Source of the DNA: Neobacillus terrae
GTDB taxonomy: Bacteria > Bacillota > Bacilli > Bacillales > Cytobacillaceae
NCBI RefSeq assembly: GCF_011393025.1
Contig: NZ_JAAOEO010000001.1
Location: 372,001-436,000, forward strand
Direction of reading: 5' to 3'
Length of the DNA stretch: 64,000 nucleotides
The notes below the pieces were generated by a model that worked only from the letters and a program-made list of their open reading frames with translations, did no database searches and was not told where the DNA came from. This document shows, in pieces, positions 27,595 through 37,901 of this stretch. Each line of letters opens with the position of its first letter. Within the stretch, counting starts at the first letter, position 1. The position numbers were made by a program, and so were the translations under genes.

Positions 27595-27740
27595 AACATT
27601 AGAAAAATTTGGCATTCGCCAAGCTCCTTTTACGGATGCCCTAGTTTTACTTATCACGCTCAAAACGGCACATCCTGTGCCTTTCGCCTGACTAGGACTT
27701 CCTGTCCGTCGTGCGTTTACAATTTATGAATAAATTCTGA
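27595..27740 (+). repeat. Interspersed repeat, inverted partner of 47498-47632
   Basis: The 83-base core 27650-27732 matches the reverse complement of 47505-47588 with only a handful of differences. It carries internal hairpins GGCACA/TGTGCC and GACAGGAAGTCC-type arms. The left flank (TTGGCATTCGCCAAG) also matches its partner. Non-coding. Confidence 0.75.
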
Positions 27741-27745
27741 TAAGC

Positions 27746-27780
27746 TAAAAAAGAAAAATGCCAAAAAAGGCATTTTTCTT
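27746..27780 (-). terminator. pflBA terminator
   Basis: AGAAAAATGCC / GGCATTTTTCT hairpin followed on the minus strand by TTTTTTAG. It lies right after the pflA stop. Confidence 0.9.
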
Positions 27781-28524
27781 TTAAACAGGTTTTCTCCAAT
27801 GTTTAGTTAACATCTCTAAAGCATATTGTACTTTTTCTTCAGAAGGGGGTTCAATATCCTTTAATGGATATTCATGGCCAAGAGCTTCCCATTTATAAAC
27901 TCCGAGCTTATGGTAAGGGAGAATCTCTATTTTTTGAACATTTTCTAAGGAGCCGATAAACTCGCCGAGTTCCTTTAGATCGGTGGGATCATCTGTAACG
28001 GAAGGTACAAGCACATGACGTATCCACACAGGAACCTTATGACTTGATAGGAATTTGGCAAAATCTAAAATGTGGTCGTTGGCCATCCCGGTTAGTTTAA
28101 TATGTTTTTTCCGATTAATATGCTTTAAATCAAGTAAAATTAAATCGGTGTACTGAAGCAATTCCTCGAGGCCCTCAAGAAAATGGGTAGAGCTTGAAAA
28201 GCATCCTCCAGAAGAGTCAATGGTTGTATGAATTCCTTTACTTTTGCAAGCCTTAAAAAGTTCCAGCAGGAAGGGGATCTGAAGTAATGGTTCACCGCCG
28301 CTCACAGTAATCCCCCCGCCTGATGCCTTAATGAAAGGGAGATAGGAAGTTAAATCATTCATGACTTCGGAAACAGCCATCGGTTTGCCGCTTCCAATTT
28401 CCCATGTATCGGCATTATGGCAAAATTGGCATCTAAGAAGGCAGCCCTGTGTAAATACTACATAACGTATACCTGGCCCGTCTACTGTGCCCAAAGTTTC
28501 AATAGAGTGAATATTTCCGTTCAT
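27781..28524 (-). CDS. pflA: Pyruvate formate-lyase activating enzyme
   Basis: Radical-SAM enzyme that installs the glycyl radical on PflB. The 247-aa protein has the 4Fe-4S motif with Cys28, Cys32 and Cys35 (CLLRCQFC), a GGGITVSGGEPLLQ segment for SAM binding, and the HVLVPSVTDD block of PflA. I place the start at ATG 28524, after AAAGGGGA; a longer reading begins nine codons earlier without a good site. It follows pflB by 58 bases on the same strand. Confidence 0.95.
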   Translation of the reverse strand: MNGNIHSIETLGTVDGPGIRYVVFTQGCLLRCQFCHNADTWEIGSGKPMAVSEVMNDLTSYLPFIKASGGGITVSGGEPLLQIPFLLELFKACKSKGIHTTIDSSGGCFSSSTHFLEGLEELLQYTDLILLDLKHINRKKHIKLTGMANDHILDFAKFLSSHKVPVWIRHVLVPSVTDDPTDLKELGEFIGSLENVQKIEILPYHKLGVYKWEALGHEYPLKDIEPPSEEKVQYALEMLTKHWRKPV

Positions 28525-28582
28525 GATGATTTTCCCCTTTCGGTAGTACACCGGAGGCCTTTAGCCTCAGGTTAATTTTCAG

Positions 28583-30808
28583 TTACATAGATTCATGGAA
28601 GGTTCGGTTAATAACATCAAGCTGTTGTTCTTTAGTCAGTTTAATAAAGTTAACCGCATAACCTGAAACCCTGATTGTTAATTGAGGGTATAATTCAGGA
28701 TGCTCCATTGCATCCAGCAAAGTCTCTCTGTTAAATACGTTAACATTTAGATGGTGTCCTGCCGTAATGGCATAGCCGTCAAGAATGGAAACAAGATTGC
28801 GGATTTGGTTTTCTTCTTCTTTGCCCAGCGCTTTCGGCACAATGGAGAAAGTATTTGAAATGCCATCCATTGCATAAGTGTAAGGAAGCTTTGCTACGGA
28901 AGAAAGAGAAGCTAGAGTACCTTTAGTATCCCTTCCATGCATAGGGTTTGCTCCTGGCGCGAAAGGCTCACCTGCGCGACGTCCATCCGGAGTATTGCCT
29001 GTTTTCTTCCCATAAACTACGTTGGAAGTAATTGTGAGAATGGACATAGTGTGCAGAGAATCCCGGTAAGTATGATGCTTGCGCAGCTTCTTCATAAAGC
29101 GTTCGACAATATCAACTGCAATGCTATCCACACGGTCATCATTATTTCCGTATTTAGGGAAATCTCCTGAAGCTTCAAAGTCAACAGCGATTCCATTCTC
29201 GTCGCGGATTACTTTAACCTGGCCATACTTAATTGCACTTAGTGAGTCTGCAACTACGCTAAGTCCGGCAATTCCTGTTGCCATTGTACGAAGGATCTTG
29301 GAATCATGCAGCGCCATTTCAATTCTTTCGTAGCTGTACTTATCATGCATATAGTGAATGATATTTAATGTATTAATATAAAGTCCTGCAAGCCAATCCA
29401 TCATATTATCAAACTTTTGCATTACCTCCTCATAATCTAGTACTTCAGAGGTAATAGGCTGATATGATGGGCCAACCTGTATTTTAAGTTTTTCATCTAT
29501 ACCGCCATTAATGGAATAAAGGAGGGCTTTTGCCAGGTTTGCACGGGCACCAAAGAACTGCATCTGCTTGCCGATTTCCATTGCTGAAACACAGCAGGCA
29601 ATTCCATAGTCATCTCCGTATTCAGGCTTCATGATGTCATCATTTTCATATTGGATTGAACTTGTTTTAATAGACATCTTTGCACAGTATTTTTTAAAGT
29701 TTTCTGGGAGCTGAGATGACCATAAAACTGTTAGGTTTGGCTCAGGTGCAGGACCCAGATTATCCAGTGAATGAAGGAAACGGAAAGAGTTCTTCGTTAC
29801 CAGGGAGCGACCGTCCATTGCCATACCGCCTATAGATTCTGTCACCCAGGTAGGGTCTCCGCTGAATAATTCGTTATAATCAGGGGTCCGAGCAAATTTA
29901 ACAAGGCGAAGCTTCATAATAAAGTGGTCAACTATTTCCTGTACTTCTTCCTCTGTTAAAGTGCCTTCCATTAAGTCCCTCTCAATATAAATATCAAGAA
30001 AAGTAGAGACACGTCCAAGACTCATTGCTGCACCGTTTTGTTCTTTAATGGCAGCAAGATATCCGAAATAAAGCCACTGGAATGCTTCCTGAGTATTTTT
30101 TGCTGGTTCTGAGATGTCAAAGCCATAGCTCTTAGCTAATTCTTTTAATTCCTTGAGCGCTCTGATTTGTTCGGCAATTTCTTCACGCAGGCGCATATTT
30201 TCTTCTGTCATAACACTGCTTGTGTTTTTTAAGTCTTTTTGTTTTTCCTGCATAAGGAAGTTAACGCCGTAAAGAGCAACACGTCTGTAGTCTCCAATAA
30301 TACGTCCCCGGCCGTATGCATCAGGAAGGCCAGTAATAATAGCAGCTTTACGGGCCAGCATCATTTCATCGGTATAAGCATCAAAAACCCCTTGATTGTG
30401 AGTTTTTCTAAATTCAGAAAACGTTTTTTCTACTTCTGGATTTAAAGTATATCCATATGCTTCACAAGCGGCTTTCGCCATACGTATACCGCCAAATGGC
30501 TGCATGGAACGGTTAAAGGGCTTATCAGTTTGTACACCTACTACTTTCTCAAGTTCTTCATTTAAATATCCAGGTCCGTGAGAAGTGATGGTAGATACTG
30601 TCTCAGTATCCATATCTAATACTCCGCCGTTTTCACGTTCCTTCACGGTAAGATCCATTACCTGTTCCCAAAGCTTATTTGTTGCTTCTGTAGCTCCTTG
30701 TAAAAAAGAGTCATCTCCTTCATAAGGAGTATAATTATTCAAAATAAAGTCGCGGACATTAACCTCTCTTGTCCATGTGCCTTTTGCAAAACCTCTCCAT
30801 TGTTCCAT
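28583..30808 (-). CDS. pflB: Formate acetyltransferase (pyruvate formate-lyase)
   Basis: Splits pyruvate with CoA into acetyl-CoA and formate during anaerobic growth. The 741-aa glycyl-radical enzyme has the adjacent catalytic cysteines ([12 protein letters not shown]) and the radical glycine Gly716 in RVSGYAVNF near the C terminus. GAGGTGA precedes ATG 30808. An Fnr-type palindrome with a properly spaced -10 lies upstream, so induction without oxygen is likely. Formate produced could feed FdhF encoded at 51378. B. subtilis 168 lacks pfl. Confidence 0.97.
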   Translation of the reverse strand: MEQWRGFAKGTWTREVNVRDFILNNYTPYEGDDSFLQGATEATNKLWEQVMDLTVKERENGGVLDMDTETVSTITSHGPGYLNEELEKVVGVQTDKPFNRSMQPFGGIRMAKAACEAYGYTLNPEVEKTFSEFRKTHNQGVFDAYTDEMMLARKAAIITGLPDAYGRGRIIGDYRRVALYGVNFLMQEKQKDLKNTSSVMTEENMRLREEIAEQIRALKELKELAKSYGFDISEPAKNTQEAFQWLYFGYLAAIKEQNGAAMSLGRVSTFLDIYIERDLMEGTLTEEEVQEIVDHFIMKLRLVKFARTPDYNELFSGDPTWVTESIGGMAMDGRSLVTKNSFRFLHSLDNLGPAPEPNLTVLWSSQLPENFKKYCAKMSIKTSSIQYENDDIMKPEYGDDYGIACCVSAMEIGKQMQFFGARANLAKALLYSINGGIDEKLKIQVGPSYQPITSEVLDYEEVMQKFDNMMDWLAGLYINTLNIIHYMHDKYSYERIEMALHDSKILRTMATGIAGLSVVADSLSAIKYGQVKVIRDENGIAVDFEASGDFPKYGNNDDRVDSIAVDIVERFMKKLRKHHTYRDSLHTMSILTITSNVVYGKKTGNTPDGRRAGEPFAPGANPMHGRDTKGTLASLSSVAKLPYTYAMDGISNTFSIVPKALGKEEENQIRNLVSILDGYAITAGHHLNVNVFNRETLLDAMEHPELYPQLTIRVSGYAVNFIKLTKEQQLDVINRTFHESM

Positions 30809-30858
30809 GGTGATTCACCTCTAGTTTATTTTTAAAACTATATAACAGCTTTAACATT

Positions 30859-30904
30859 ATTATCTTACCTTGAGTATCACAGTTAAAAAGTGATAAAAGT
30901 CACG
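30859..30904 (-). promoter_or_regulatory. Fnr-type box and -10 of the pflB promoter
   Basis: The palindrome AGTGATAAAAGTCACG (30889-30904) fits the Fnr consensus TGTGA-N6-TCACA in 8 of 10 positions. GATAAT on the minus strand (30864-30859) lies about 35 bases from the box centre, as in Fnr promoters activated from about -41.5. The rest of the 30905-31170 gap is AT-rich and empty. Confidence 0.65.
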
Positions 30905-31170
30905 TGAATTAGGGGGTAATTGTTAAGATATTGTGAAATCTAGGTTTTTAGGGGCTGATAACTGTAAAGGAGAAAGTTTTTTTTTTGTATAAAGGGACTT
31001 ATGGATTAAACTGTACTATAAAAAATATGTAATTATAAAAATCTGTTATATAAGATAAAATCAAGGATATAAATATGAATATAGTAGAAACTCAAAAAAC
31101 ACCACTTTTTAGAAATCGCAACAGGAAATTTGTAAAGGGGCCGAGTAAGAAGGGAGATAAGAGGTGGAAT

Positions 31171-31199
31171 AAAAAAAAACAGGTGGTGTACCTGTTGTT
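31171..31199 (-). terminator. Terminator of the cupredoxin gene
   Basis: AACAGGT / ACCTGTT hairpin followed on the minus strand by T9. It begins at the stop codon. Confidence 0.8.
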
Positions 31200-31649
31200 T
31201 TAATCTACTACAATATAGGCAATCATAGGACCATTATGGTCTTTATCTGGATGTGCATGGCATATAAGGCGGTAAGTTCCTTCTTTTTTTAATGTAAGAG
31301 GGATAACAGTTTCTTGTCCTTTTTTTATGGTTCCTTTTATACTGGTTCCTTCAATATGAAAAGGATGACTTTCTCCATTGACTCCATAAATAACAAGTCT
31401 TACTTTTTCATTCTTTTCAATAGAAATTGTACCAGGATCCCATCTATAAGCTTCAATTTCTTTTCCGGTGCTTAATTTGGTTTTATATTCTCCAGTAACC
31501 AAATGGATTTCACGGATGTTTGAATTCTCCTGGTTAAAAACAACGGTATCCGCTGCCTTTAGCATGTACCATACCGAAAAGGAAACAGCAGTTATAAAGA
31601 TAAGGAAAAGCAGTAAAACTGTTTGTTTCTTTATTACAAAGAAATTCAT
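31200..31649 (-). CDS. Membrane-anchored cupredoxin-like protein
   Basis: A 149-aa protein with one N-terminal membrane anchor (about 9-30) and an extracellular cupredoxin fold. Candidate copper ligands are His95 or His98 (GESHPFHIEG), Cys130 and His133 (LICHAHPDKDH) and Met142. Related domains occur in nitrous-oxide reductases, cytochrome oxidases and copper-handling proteins. No partner gene is adjacent. An inverted repeat ACTAGTCCTAGT lies 16 bases upstream and might be an operator. Confidence 0.75.
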   Translation of the reverse strand: MNFFVIKKQTVLLLFLIFITAVSFSVWYMLKAADTVVFNQENSNIREIHLVTGEYKTKLSTGKEIEAYRWDPGTISIEKNEKVRLVIYGVNGESHPFHIEGTSIKGTIKKGQETVIPLTLKKEGTYRLICHAHPDKDHNGPMIAYIVVD

Positions 31650-31955
31650 AATACAACCCCCTCATACTAGTCCTAGTACTATATATACGGGTATAAGGTG
31701 AAAACTTGTCTGATTTTTTGGACTAACTTGTAAAATGACCCGTAAATGTATGGAAGGACCAAGTTTCTATATGCTTTTCATCATTTATATGATGGTCGAG
31801 GGGAACTAAGGGGAAGAAAAGGTAACAGTACAAAGGCTTAAAAAGAAATGATGAACAGAACGGTGAATAAGGGATCTTCGAATAATTTTCTTTGTTTTTT
31901 GTCCAGAAAAGATTATAGTAAATACAGGAATCAGAGGAAAAAAGGGAGAATCAGC

Positions 31956-34493
31956 ATGAGTGCAATTAGAAAAGAAAAAGTTTTTACAGCTGCTAAATTC
32001 ATTTTTCCACTCCTCTTGTTGATTTTGGCGGTATATGAACTAAATAAATTTGCTGGAAATATTAATGTTCATTTGCTTAAAAATGAAGTTAACCAGCTTC
32101 ATATTGGTAAAGTGGTCCTGATTTTTGCAGTCACATTGTTAGCGGTTACTCCAATGTTTTTTTATGATTTTATACTTGTAAAGATATTAGATTTAAAAGT
32201 TCCTTCGCGAAAACTGTTTGAACAGTCGTTTATCGCCAATTCTTTTTCAAATTTAATTGGATTTGGCGGGATAATTGGTGCGATGCTTCGAACCTATTTT
32301 TACAATAAACTTGAACAGGATAAAAGGAGATTATTGGGAGGGATAGCTTCTGTCTCCCTCTTTTATTTGACTGGAATATCTCTTATCTCATGGTTTATAG
32401 TTTTGGGCTTTCGTGATTTCCCCCTATTTTTGGATACAAAATGGCTTTATTTTGCCGTTTTAGGTGTAGGGCTCTATTTGCCTGTTTTTGCTGTAATTCA
32501 TGTAGTTAAGCATAAAAAAGACGATAAGATCCTCATATCTCTTGATACAGGAGTAAAACTTACTCTTGTTTCATTGCTTGAATGGGCGGCTGTTTTTCTT
32601 GCTATTTGGATTTTATGCGGTATATTGGGGATTTCCATTGGCTTTACAGGGCTTCTGCCTGTTTTTATTGTAGCTTCCTGTGCAGGAATCATCAGTATGA
32701 TTCCTGGTGGTCTTGGTTCATTTGATTTGATATTTATTTGGGGAATGCACGATTTAAATATCCCAGATGAAAAGGTTTTGGTTTTACTATTATTTTACCG
32801 GATGGGCTATTATGTTCTTCCTTTTTTGATAAGTGTCATCTTATTTATTAAGGAATATTGGGAAAGATGGAATCAATCCTGGAATAACCTTCCCAATGCG
32901 ATTATTCAAAATGCAAGCCATACAGTATTAACAGCTCTTGTTTTTATATCGGGATTGATTATGTTGTTATCTGCATCTGTTCCTGGGGTGGTCTCACGTT
33001 TAAAAGTCATTCAGGAGTTTTTGGCCTTTCCCATTGTGGACTTATCTCATCGCCTATCGGTAGCAGCGGGATTTTTACTGCTTGGGCTGTCACGCGGAAT
33101 TGAATATAGTGTAAAAAGGGCCTACCAGCTAACGATGATTGCGTTATCGTTTGCAGCTCTGTTTTCAATTTTTAAGGGAATAGATTATGAAGAGGCTGCT
33201 TTTTTACTTGTGGTGGCTTTACTTTTAAGAATGTCACGAAATAAATTTTATAGGGAAAGCTACGTGATGACCTGGGGGAAGACGATATTTGATCTGACTT
33301 TGATTGTTATTATTACTTCAATGTATTTGATTATAGGATATCTCAATCTTCCAACTGCGAAGTTTAATATTCCTCCAAAATTAAGGCCCTATTTTATAAC
33401 TAATTATTATGATTTATTTAACAGTGCACTCCTCGGACTCACAATTGCATTTTTAGTCCTGATGTTTGGCTATTTGATAAGTAAACCGAAAGATTGGGAA
33501 ATGGAGAAAACTGCAGGTCAGGAAAAGGAAATACTGGCTCATCTGAAGAAATATAAAGGGAAAGTTCTATCCCATCTTATATTCTTACATGATAAATATG
33601 TATTTTGGAACAGTAAAAGAAATGTTATGTTTTCTTATGCACAATATGCAGATAAGCTTATTATCCTCGGGGACCCTGTTGGAGAAAAAAATGATATGGT
33701 TGAGGCTATAGAAGAATTTCAGGAAATATCGGACCTTCATGGCTATTCATTGGTGTTTTATCAGGTGAGTAATGACCTGCTGCCATTTTTACATGGCAAT
33801 GGTTATGACTTTTTTAAGCTCGGAGAAGAAGCATTTGTGGAATTGGATGAATTTAATCTTAAGGGAAATAGGATGAAATCGTTACGAAACATTCAAAATC
33901 AATTCGAGCATGACAATTACCGATTTAGGCTTGCCGAACCGCCTTTTTCGGACGAACTGTTTAAGTCATTAAGAGATATCTCTAATGAATGGCTGCAGGA
34001 AAGGAAGGAAAAGGGCTTTTCTCTGGGGTTCTTTGATGAAGTTTATCTGAATAAAGCTGAATTAGCGATTGTCGAGGACCCAGATAAGAAAATTTTGTGC
34101 TTTGCCAGTATCATGCCTATATATGATGACCGCCAAACCATCTCGGTAGATTTAATCCGTTTTAGTCCTGATGCACCCACTGAAATAATGGATTATCTTT
34201 TTATTTCTCTATTCGAATGGGCTAATCAAAAAGGTTACAAAAGGTTTAATATGGGAATGGCGCCATTAGCAAACGTAGGTCTTTCAAGATTTTCTTTTTT
34301 AAGTGAAAGGGTGGCTGCACAGATCTTTTTACATGGTCATTTTATATATCAATTTCAGGGCTTAAGGATGTTTAAACAAAAATTTACTGACATATGGGAA
34401 CCTAAGTATCTGGCATATCGAAAGAAGTCATCCCTGCCATTTACAATGGCACAAATCACCCTTTTGATTTCAAAAAAGAGGGTTAAACAATAA
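31956..34493 (+). CDS. mprF: Phosphatidylglycerol lysyltransferase MprF
   Basis: Adds lysine from Lys-tRNA to phosphatidylglycerol and flips the product, lowering surface charge and giving resistance to cationic peptides. The 845-aa protein has about 12-14 membrane segments in residues 1-500, including the flippase block SIMPGGLGSFDL (here MIPGGLGSFDLIF), and a C-terminal cytosolic DUF2156 synthase domain with NMGMAPLANVG. ATG 31956, after AAAGGGAGAA, gives the usual length; an earlier in-frame ATG would add 36 untypical residues. Confidence 0.93.
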   Translation: MSAIRKEKVFTAAKFIFPLLLLILAVYELNKFAGNINVHLLKNEVNQLHIGKVVLIFAVTLLAVTPMFFYDFILVKILDLKVPSRKLFEQSFIANSFSNLIGFGGIIGAMLRTYFYNKLEQDKRRLLGGIASVSLFYLTGISLISWFIVLGFRDFPLFLDTKWLYFAVLGVGLYLPVFAVIHVVKHKKDDKILISLDTGVKLTLVSLLEWAAVFLAIWILCGILGISIGFTGLLPVFIVASCAGIISMIPGGLGSFDLIFIWGMHDLNIPDEKVLVLLLFYRMGYYVLPFLISVILFIKEYWERWNQSWNNLPNAIIQNASHTVLTALVFISGLIMLLSASVPGVVSRLKVIQEFLAFPIVDLSHRLSVAAGFLLLGLSRGIEYSVKRAYQLTMIALSFAALFSIFKGIDYEEAAFLLVVALLLRMSRNKFYRESYVMTWGKTIFDLTLIVIITSMYLIIGYLNLPTAKFNIPPKLRPYFITNYYDLFNSALLGLTIAFLVLMFGYLISKPKDWEMEKTAGQEKEILAHLKKYKGKVLSHLIFLHDKYVFWNSKRNVMFSYAQYADKLIILGDPVGEKNDMVEAIEEFQEISDLHGYSLVFYQVSNDLLPFLHGNGYDFFKLGEEAFVELDEFNLKGNRMKSLRNIQNQFEHDNYRFRLAEPPFSDELFKSLRDISNEWLQERKEKGFSLGFFDEVYLNKAELAIVEDPDKKILCFASIMPIYDDRQTISVDLIRFSPDAPTEIMDYLFISLFEWANQKGYKRFNMGMAPLANVGLSRFSFLSERVAAQIFLHGHFIYQFQGLRMFKQKFTDIWEPKYLAYRKKSSLPFTMAQITLLISKKRVKQ

Positions 34494-34527
34494 AGTCTAA
34501 AACACAATATAAAAATATTTTCAAAGT

Positions 34528-34567
34528 AATGCACACGTCATCTATATATAATGATGTGTGCATTTTT
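34528..34567 (+). terminator. mprF terminator
   Basis: AATGCACACGTCAT pairs with ATGATGTGTGCATT (one G-U), followed by TTTTATATTT. The 210 bases to the next gene show nothing else. Confidence 0.9.
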
Positions 34568-34775
34568 ATATTTAGTTGGCTCTATTGAAGTGTATAAGAT
34601 AGCTATCCTTCATTGGGGTCATGCAGGACAATTAATCATATTTGGATTTAAAATCTTCTATAAGAATGGATTATTACTGTTTTCTTACATAGATTAAACA
34701 TTAAAGAAAATGGTTTATTAGTTTGTCGAATCTGTTAAAATTAATAGGACTAAAGTGGAAGATAGGTGTTAAAAA

Positions 34776-35912
34776 TTGACGAAATTTGTTGCGTGCCTAA
34801 TGGCATTTATAATGTTTTTCTCAACTCAGACAGGTGCGTTTGCCCGCCAGGATAAAAAAATAAATATAAAAAGTGAAGCAGCTGTAATGATAGATACAGA
34901 AACAGGAGCTGTTCTATATAGCAAAAATCCGGATGAAGCATTATATCCTGCTAGTTTAACAAAAATAGCAACGGCTATTTATGCTATTGAAAAAGGTAAT
35001 CTCAATGATATCGTCACCGTAAGCAGGAATGCTGCCACAACAGAGGGGACGCGGGTTTATTTAAACGTTGGAGAAAAGGTCCAATTAAAAAAACTCATTC
35101 AGGGAATGCTTATTAATTCAGGAAACGACGCGGCAGTTGCGATTGCGGAACATCTTGGAGGTACAGTTGAGCAGTTTGAAACAGAGCTAAACGAGTATCT
35201 AAGAACAAATATTGGGGTGCAGCACACCCATTTTGTGACCCCGAATGGTCTTTTCAATGAAAATCACTATACAACTGCTATGGACTTGGCACTGATTACA
35301 AAGTATGCTCTGCAAAATCCCGTCTTTTCAGAAGTCTTTGGATTAAAAGAGTTAAATTGGGTCGGACAATCTTGGAAAACGACTTTAGTTTCTAAACATC
35401 GCATGTTAAATGGTGAGGTTCCTTTTCAGTATGTCACTGGCGGAAAAACAGGATTTATCGATGAGTCAAAACAGACACTGGCTACTTCTGCTGATAATGG
35501 AAAATTAAAGCTAGTCGTCGTTGCCCTTAAGGCCGATCATAAGAAAGATATTTATAAGGACACCGTAAAATTATTTAATTATGGATTTTCTTCCTTCGGC
35601 CATGAGACTCTGCCAAAGGACAAAACGTTTAAAAGTGGAAAAAATCTCTACCTTGTTTCCCAAGAGACAATGGTTACTAAACCTTTGAATGATCAGGTAG
35701 AAAAAGTAGATAAAAAAAGCAGTATGCTTAACGTAGAAAATAAGAATGGGGATATACTACAGCAAATCAAGCTGACCGAAAAAAAGATCCCAAATGAGAA
35801 ACACAAGGAAGAATATACAGAAAATATGCACTTGAATTTGTTTTATGGAATCATTCCTGTTCTTGCTATTTTTCTATTCATGTTTTTAAAGAGAAAATTA
35901 ATCAGAAGCTAA
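34776..35912 (+). CDS. D-alanyl-D-alanine carboxypeptidase (PBP5-like)
   Basis: Trims the terminal D-alanine from peptidoglycan stem peptides. The 378-aa protein has a signal peptide ending near residue 23, the catalytic SxxK at Ser60-Lys63 (ASLTKIATA), SGN at 115-117 and KTG at 224-226, then a beta-rich domain and, unlike amphipathic-anchor PBP5 proteins, a C-terminal membrane segment (LFYGIIPVLAIFLFMFL). It resembles DacF/DacA-type enzymes but I cannot say which. The start is TTG 34776. Confidence 0.9.
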   Translation: MTKFVACLMAFIMFFSTQTGAFARQDKKINIKSEAAVMIDTETGAVLYSKNPDEALYPASLTKIATAIYAIEKGNLNDIVTVSRNAATTEGTRVYLNVGEKVQLKKLIQGMLINSGNDAAVAIAEHLGGTVEQFETELNEYLRTNIGVQHTHFVTPNGLFNENHYTTAMDLALITKYALQNPVFSEVFGLKELNWVGQSWKTTLVSKHRMLNGEVPFQYVTGGKTGFIDESKQTLATSADNGKLKLVVVALKADHKKDIYKDTVKLFNYGFSSFGHETLPKDKTFKSGKNLYLVSQETMVTKPLNDQVEKVDKKSSMLNVENKNGDILQQIKLTEKKIPNEKHKEEYTENMHLNLFYGIIPVLAIFLFMFLKRKLIRS

Positions 35913-35923
35913 GCAGATAAGAA

Positions 35924-35965
35924 AGAGGGTATTTCAAACTGTAAGTTTGGAATACCCTCTATTTA
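35924..35965 (+). terminator. Terminator of the carboxypeptidase gene
   Basis: AGAGGGTATTTCAAACT pairs with AGTTTGGAATACCCTCT. The T tail is weak (ATTTAT), but the stem is very long. Confidence 0.75.
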
Positions 35966-36320
35966 TGATCTATTCATGGTTTATAATTATACTTGCCAGA
36001 TGGTTTTCGCTCGCTTTCTGAAGACTTTTACTTGAAGCTGCACGCCTGGTGGTTTCGCATGAACCCGTTTTCTCGCAACTCTATTGAACTTGCCATCAGA
36101 AGTAACTGAACGCACAAAGAAAATACGACTGCACAAGCATCATTCCTGAATTTACATCTCACAAAGGAAATGCAGCAGCATAAGGAAAACTTTCTTGAAT
36201 ATACATCTAACAAAATTATGCTAAAGCATAATTGAGGATTTTCGAGGAGTCTCCCGCCTTCCGCCTTCCGCCTCAAAAAACAAAGATGCAAAATAAACTC
36301 CGATGAGTTCTAAATAACCT
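35966..36320. other. Non-coding gap with repeat remnants
   Basis: No gene is supported here. Fragments such as CGAGGAGTCTCCCGCC and a tandem CTTCCGC (36259-36272) look like remains of the GC-rich repeat family. The palindrome TTATGCTAAAGCATAA (36218-36233) stands out. Confidence 0.5.
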
Positions 36321-36986
36321 TTATTTTTTAACCAGATTAGTGGTAAATAGCATGATGGAAGAAATAGCAATCATACATATCACATAAGTCCATGCTGTTT
36401 TCATATCTCCCGAATCCATTGCAATATAAATAGCTGTAGAAGCTGTTTGGGTTTTCCCAGGGATATTACCCGCAAACATAAAGGTGGCTCCAAATTCGCC
36501 AAGAGCTCGGGCAAAACTAAGAATCGTACCGCTGATTATAGCTTTATAGGATAAAGGCAGAGATACATAAAGAAAGGTCAGCAGTTCTCCTGCTCCGTCG
36601 ACTCTCGCTGCTTCTTCTATTTCTTTTTCTACAGATTGAAACCCGTTTTTAGCAGTCTGATACATTAGAGGGAAGGCCACAACAGAGGAAGCAAGCACTG
36701 CAGCCCAAGCTGTAAACATTATGGAATGCTGAATTATCCTTTCCGCCAGTGCCCCAGCAGGGCTATGTGGACCTAAGAGAACTATTAATAAGAAACCTAT
36801 TACTGTTGGTGGAAGGACAATAGGAAGTAGAAAGGCAGTTTCCAATAAAGTTTTTCCCTTGAAGTTCGGACCAGACATAAGTTTCGCTATTATAATTCCA
36901 AAAAGGAATACAAAAAACGCAGATATTAAAGAAACTTGAACAGATAATTTTAAGGGAAACCAAAAATCACTATTAAACATACTCAT
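36321..36986 (-). CDS. modB: Molybdate ABC transporter permease
   Basis: Inner-membrane permease for molybdate uptake. The 221-aa protein has five or six membrane segments and the EAA loop EEAARVDGAGELLTF that docks the ATPase, followed by LPLSYKAIISGTILSFARALGEFGA. Its ATG overlaps the modA stop (TGATG), so it relies on translational coupling. No modC ATPase gene follows, as in B. subtilis. Molybdenum is needed by the formate dehydrogenase encoded further on. Confidence 0.92.
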   Translation of the reverse strand: MSMFNSDFWFPLKLSVQVSLISAFFVFLFGIIIAKLMSGPNFKGKTLLETAFLLPIVLPPTVIGFLLIVLLGPHSPAGALAERIIQHSIMFTAWAAVLASSVVAFPLMYQTAKNGFQSVEKEIEEAARVDGAGELLTFLYVSLPLSYKAIISGTILSFARALGEFGATFMFAGNIPGKTQTASTAIYIAMDSGDMKTAWTYVICMIAISSIMLFTTNLVKK

Positions 36987-37774
36987 CAATCCAATACTAT
37001 AAATCCATATTTTTCAAATGTCTTTTTTGCTGAAGTACTTTTTAAGTATTTCAAAAAGATAGCTGCTTCTTTATGGTGTTTTGTTTCTTTTATTATACCT
37101 GCTGGATATATAATAGGATCGTGCATATCTTCGGAAGCTGTCTCAACAATCTTCACCTTATTGGAGACTTTTGCGTCTGTAAGATATACGATACCGGCAT
37201 CAACACTTCCCGTTTCTACATATGTAAGTACCTGCCTGACATCCTTAGCCTGTATAAGTTTGGGTGTGAGTTTATCCCAAACTTGATATTTTTGCAGTGC
37301 CTGCTTCGCATACATTCCTGCTGGAACTGTTGCGGGTGTACCAATTGCAACCCTCGAAACCCTATTGTCCGATAAATCGGAGAAAGACTGAATAGCGGAA
37401 TGTCTTTTAGGAGTGATGAGTACAAGCTTATTCCCCAATAAATCTTTGCTGTCTTCTTTTTTTATTAACCCTTTTTGTATTAAATCATCAAATTTGTCTT
37501 TTGCTGCCGAAATAAAAACATCGACCGGTGCACCTTGAATAATTTGCTGCTGCAAGGCTCCTGTACCTCCGAGGTTAATGGACAGGTGGATGTTTTTGTG
37601 TTTCTTTTCGAAAGTGGTTTTTATTTCTTTAAGTGCATCATTTAAGCTTGCTGCTGCAGAAATCGTTATTTCAGATTCTTCTTGTTTTTGTGATGGTACA
37701 TCCTTCGCGGCACATGCACTTAGAACGATAAGGAGTGAAAACGAAAGTAACAGTGTAAAGCAAAGCTTTTTCAT
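36986..37774 (-). CDS. modA: Molybdate-binding lipoprotein
   Basis: Solute-binding protein of the molybdate importer. The 262-aa lipoprotein has signal peptide and lipobox LSAC (Cys21), the start of the mature fold SEITISAAASLNDALKEI, and the block GAPVDVFISAAKDKFDDL with VDAGIVYLTDA, all typical of ModA. ATG 37774 is fixed by CTGGAGGA; longer open reading frame upstream is not coding. First gene of modAB. Confidence 0.94.
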   Translation of the reverse strand: MKKLCFTLLLSFSLLIVLSACAAKDVPSQKQEESEITISAAASLNDALKEIKTTFEKKHKNIHLSINLGGTGALQQQIIQGAPVDVFISAAKDKFDDLIQKGLIKKEDSKDLLGNKLVLITPKRHSAIQSFSDLSDNRVSRVAIGTPATVPAGMYAKQALQKYQVWDKLTPKLIQAKDVRQVLTYVETGSVDAGIVYLTDAKVSNKVKIVETASEDMHDPIIYPAGIIKETKHHKEAAIFLKYLKSTSAKKTFEKYGFIVLD

Positions 37775-37860
37775 AAAATCCTCCAGAAAATCAAAGTAGT
37801 ATAGACATAAGAAAATTATATAGGAATCTTCTTCTTCATAAAAGCAAAGATTACTGCACG

Positions 37861-37897
37861 AAAAAAAACCTGCTGCAGGAGCAGGCTGAGAAAAAAA
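37861..37897 (-). terminator. Terminator of the GerPA-like gene
   Basis: CAGCCTGCTCC and GCAGCAGG-type arms fold into a hairpin, followed on the minus strand by T8. It lies just after the stop at 37902. Confidence 0.8.
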
Positions 37898-37901
37898 GTC
37901 T

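Noticed and set aside
30930..30950. Rex-type box (ATTGTGAA) upstream of pflB
   Set aside because: Only one half-site is present; the Fnr-type palindrome nearby is the better candidate.
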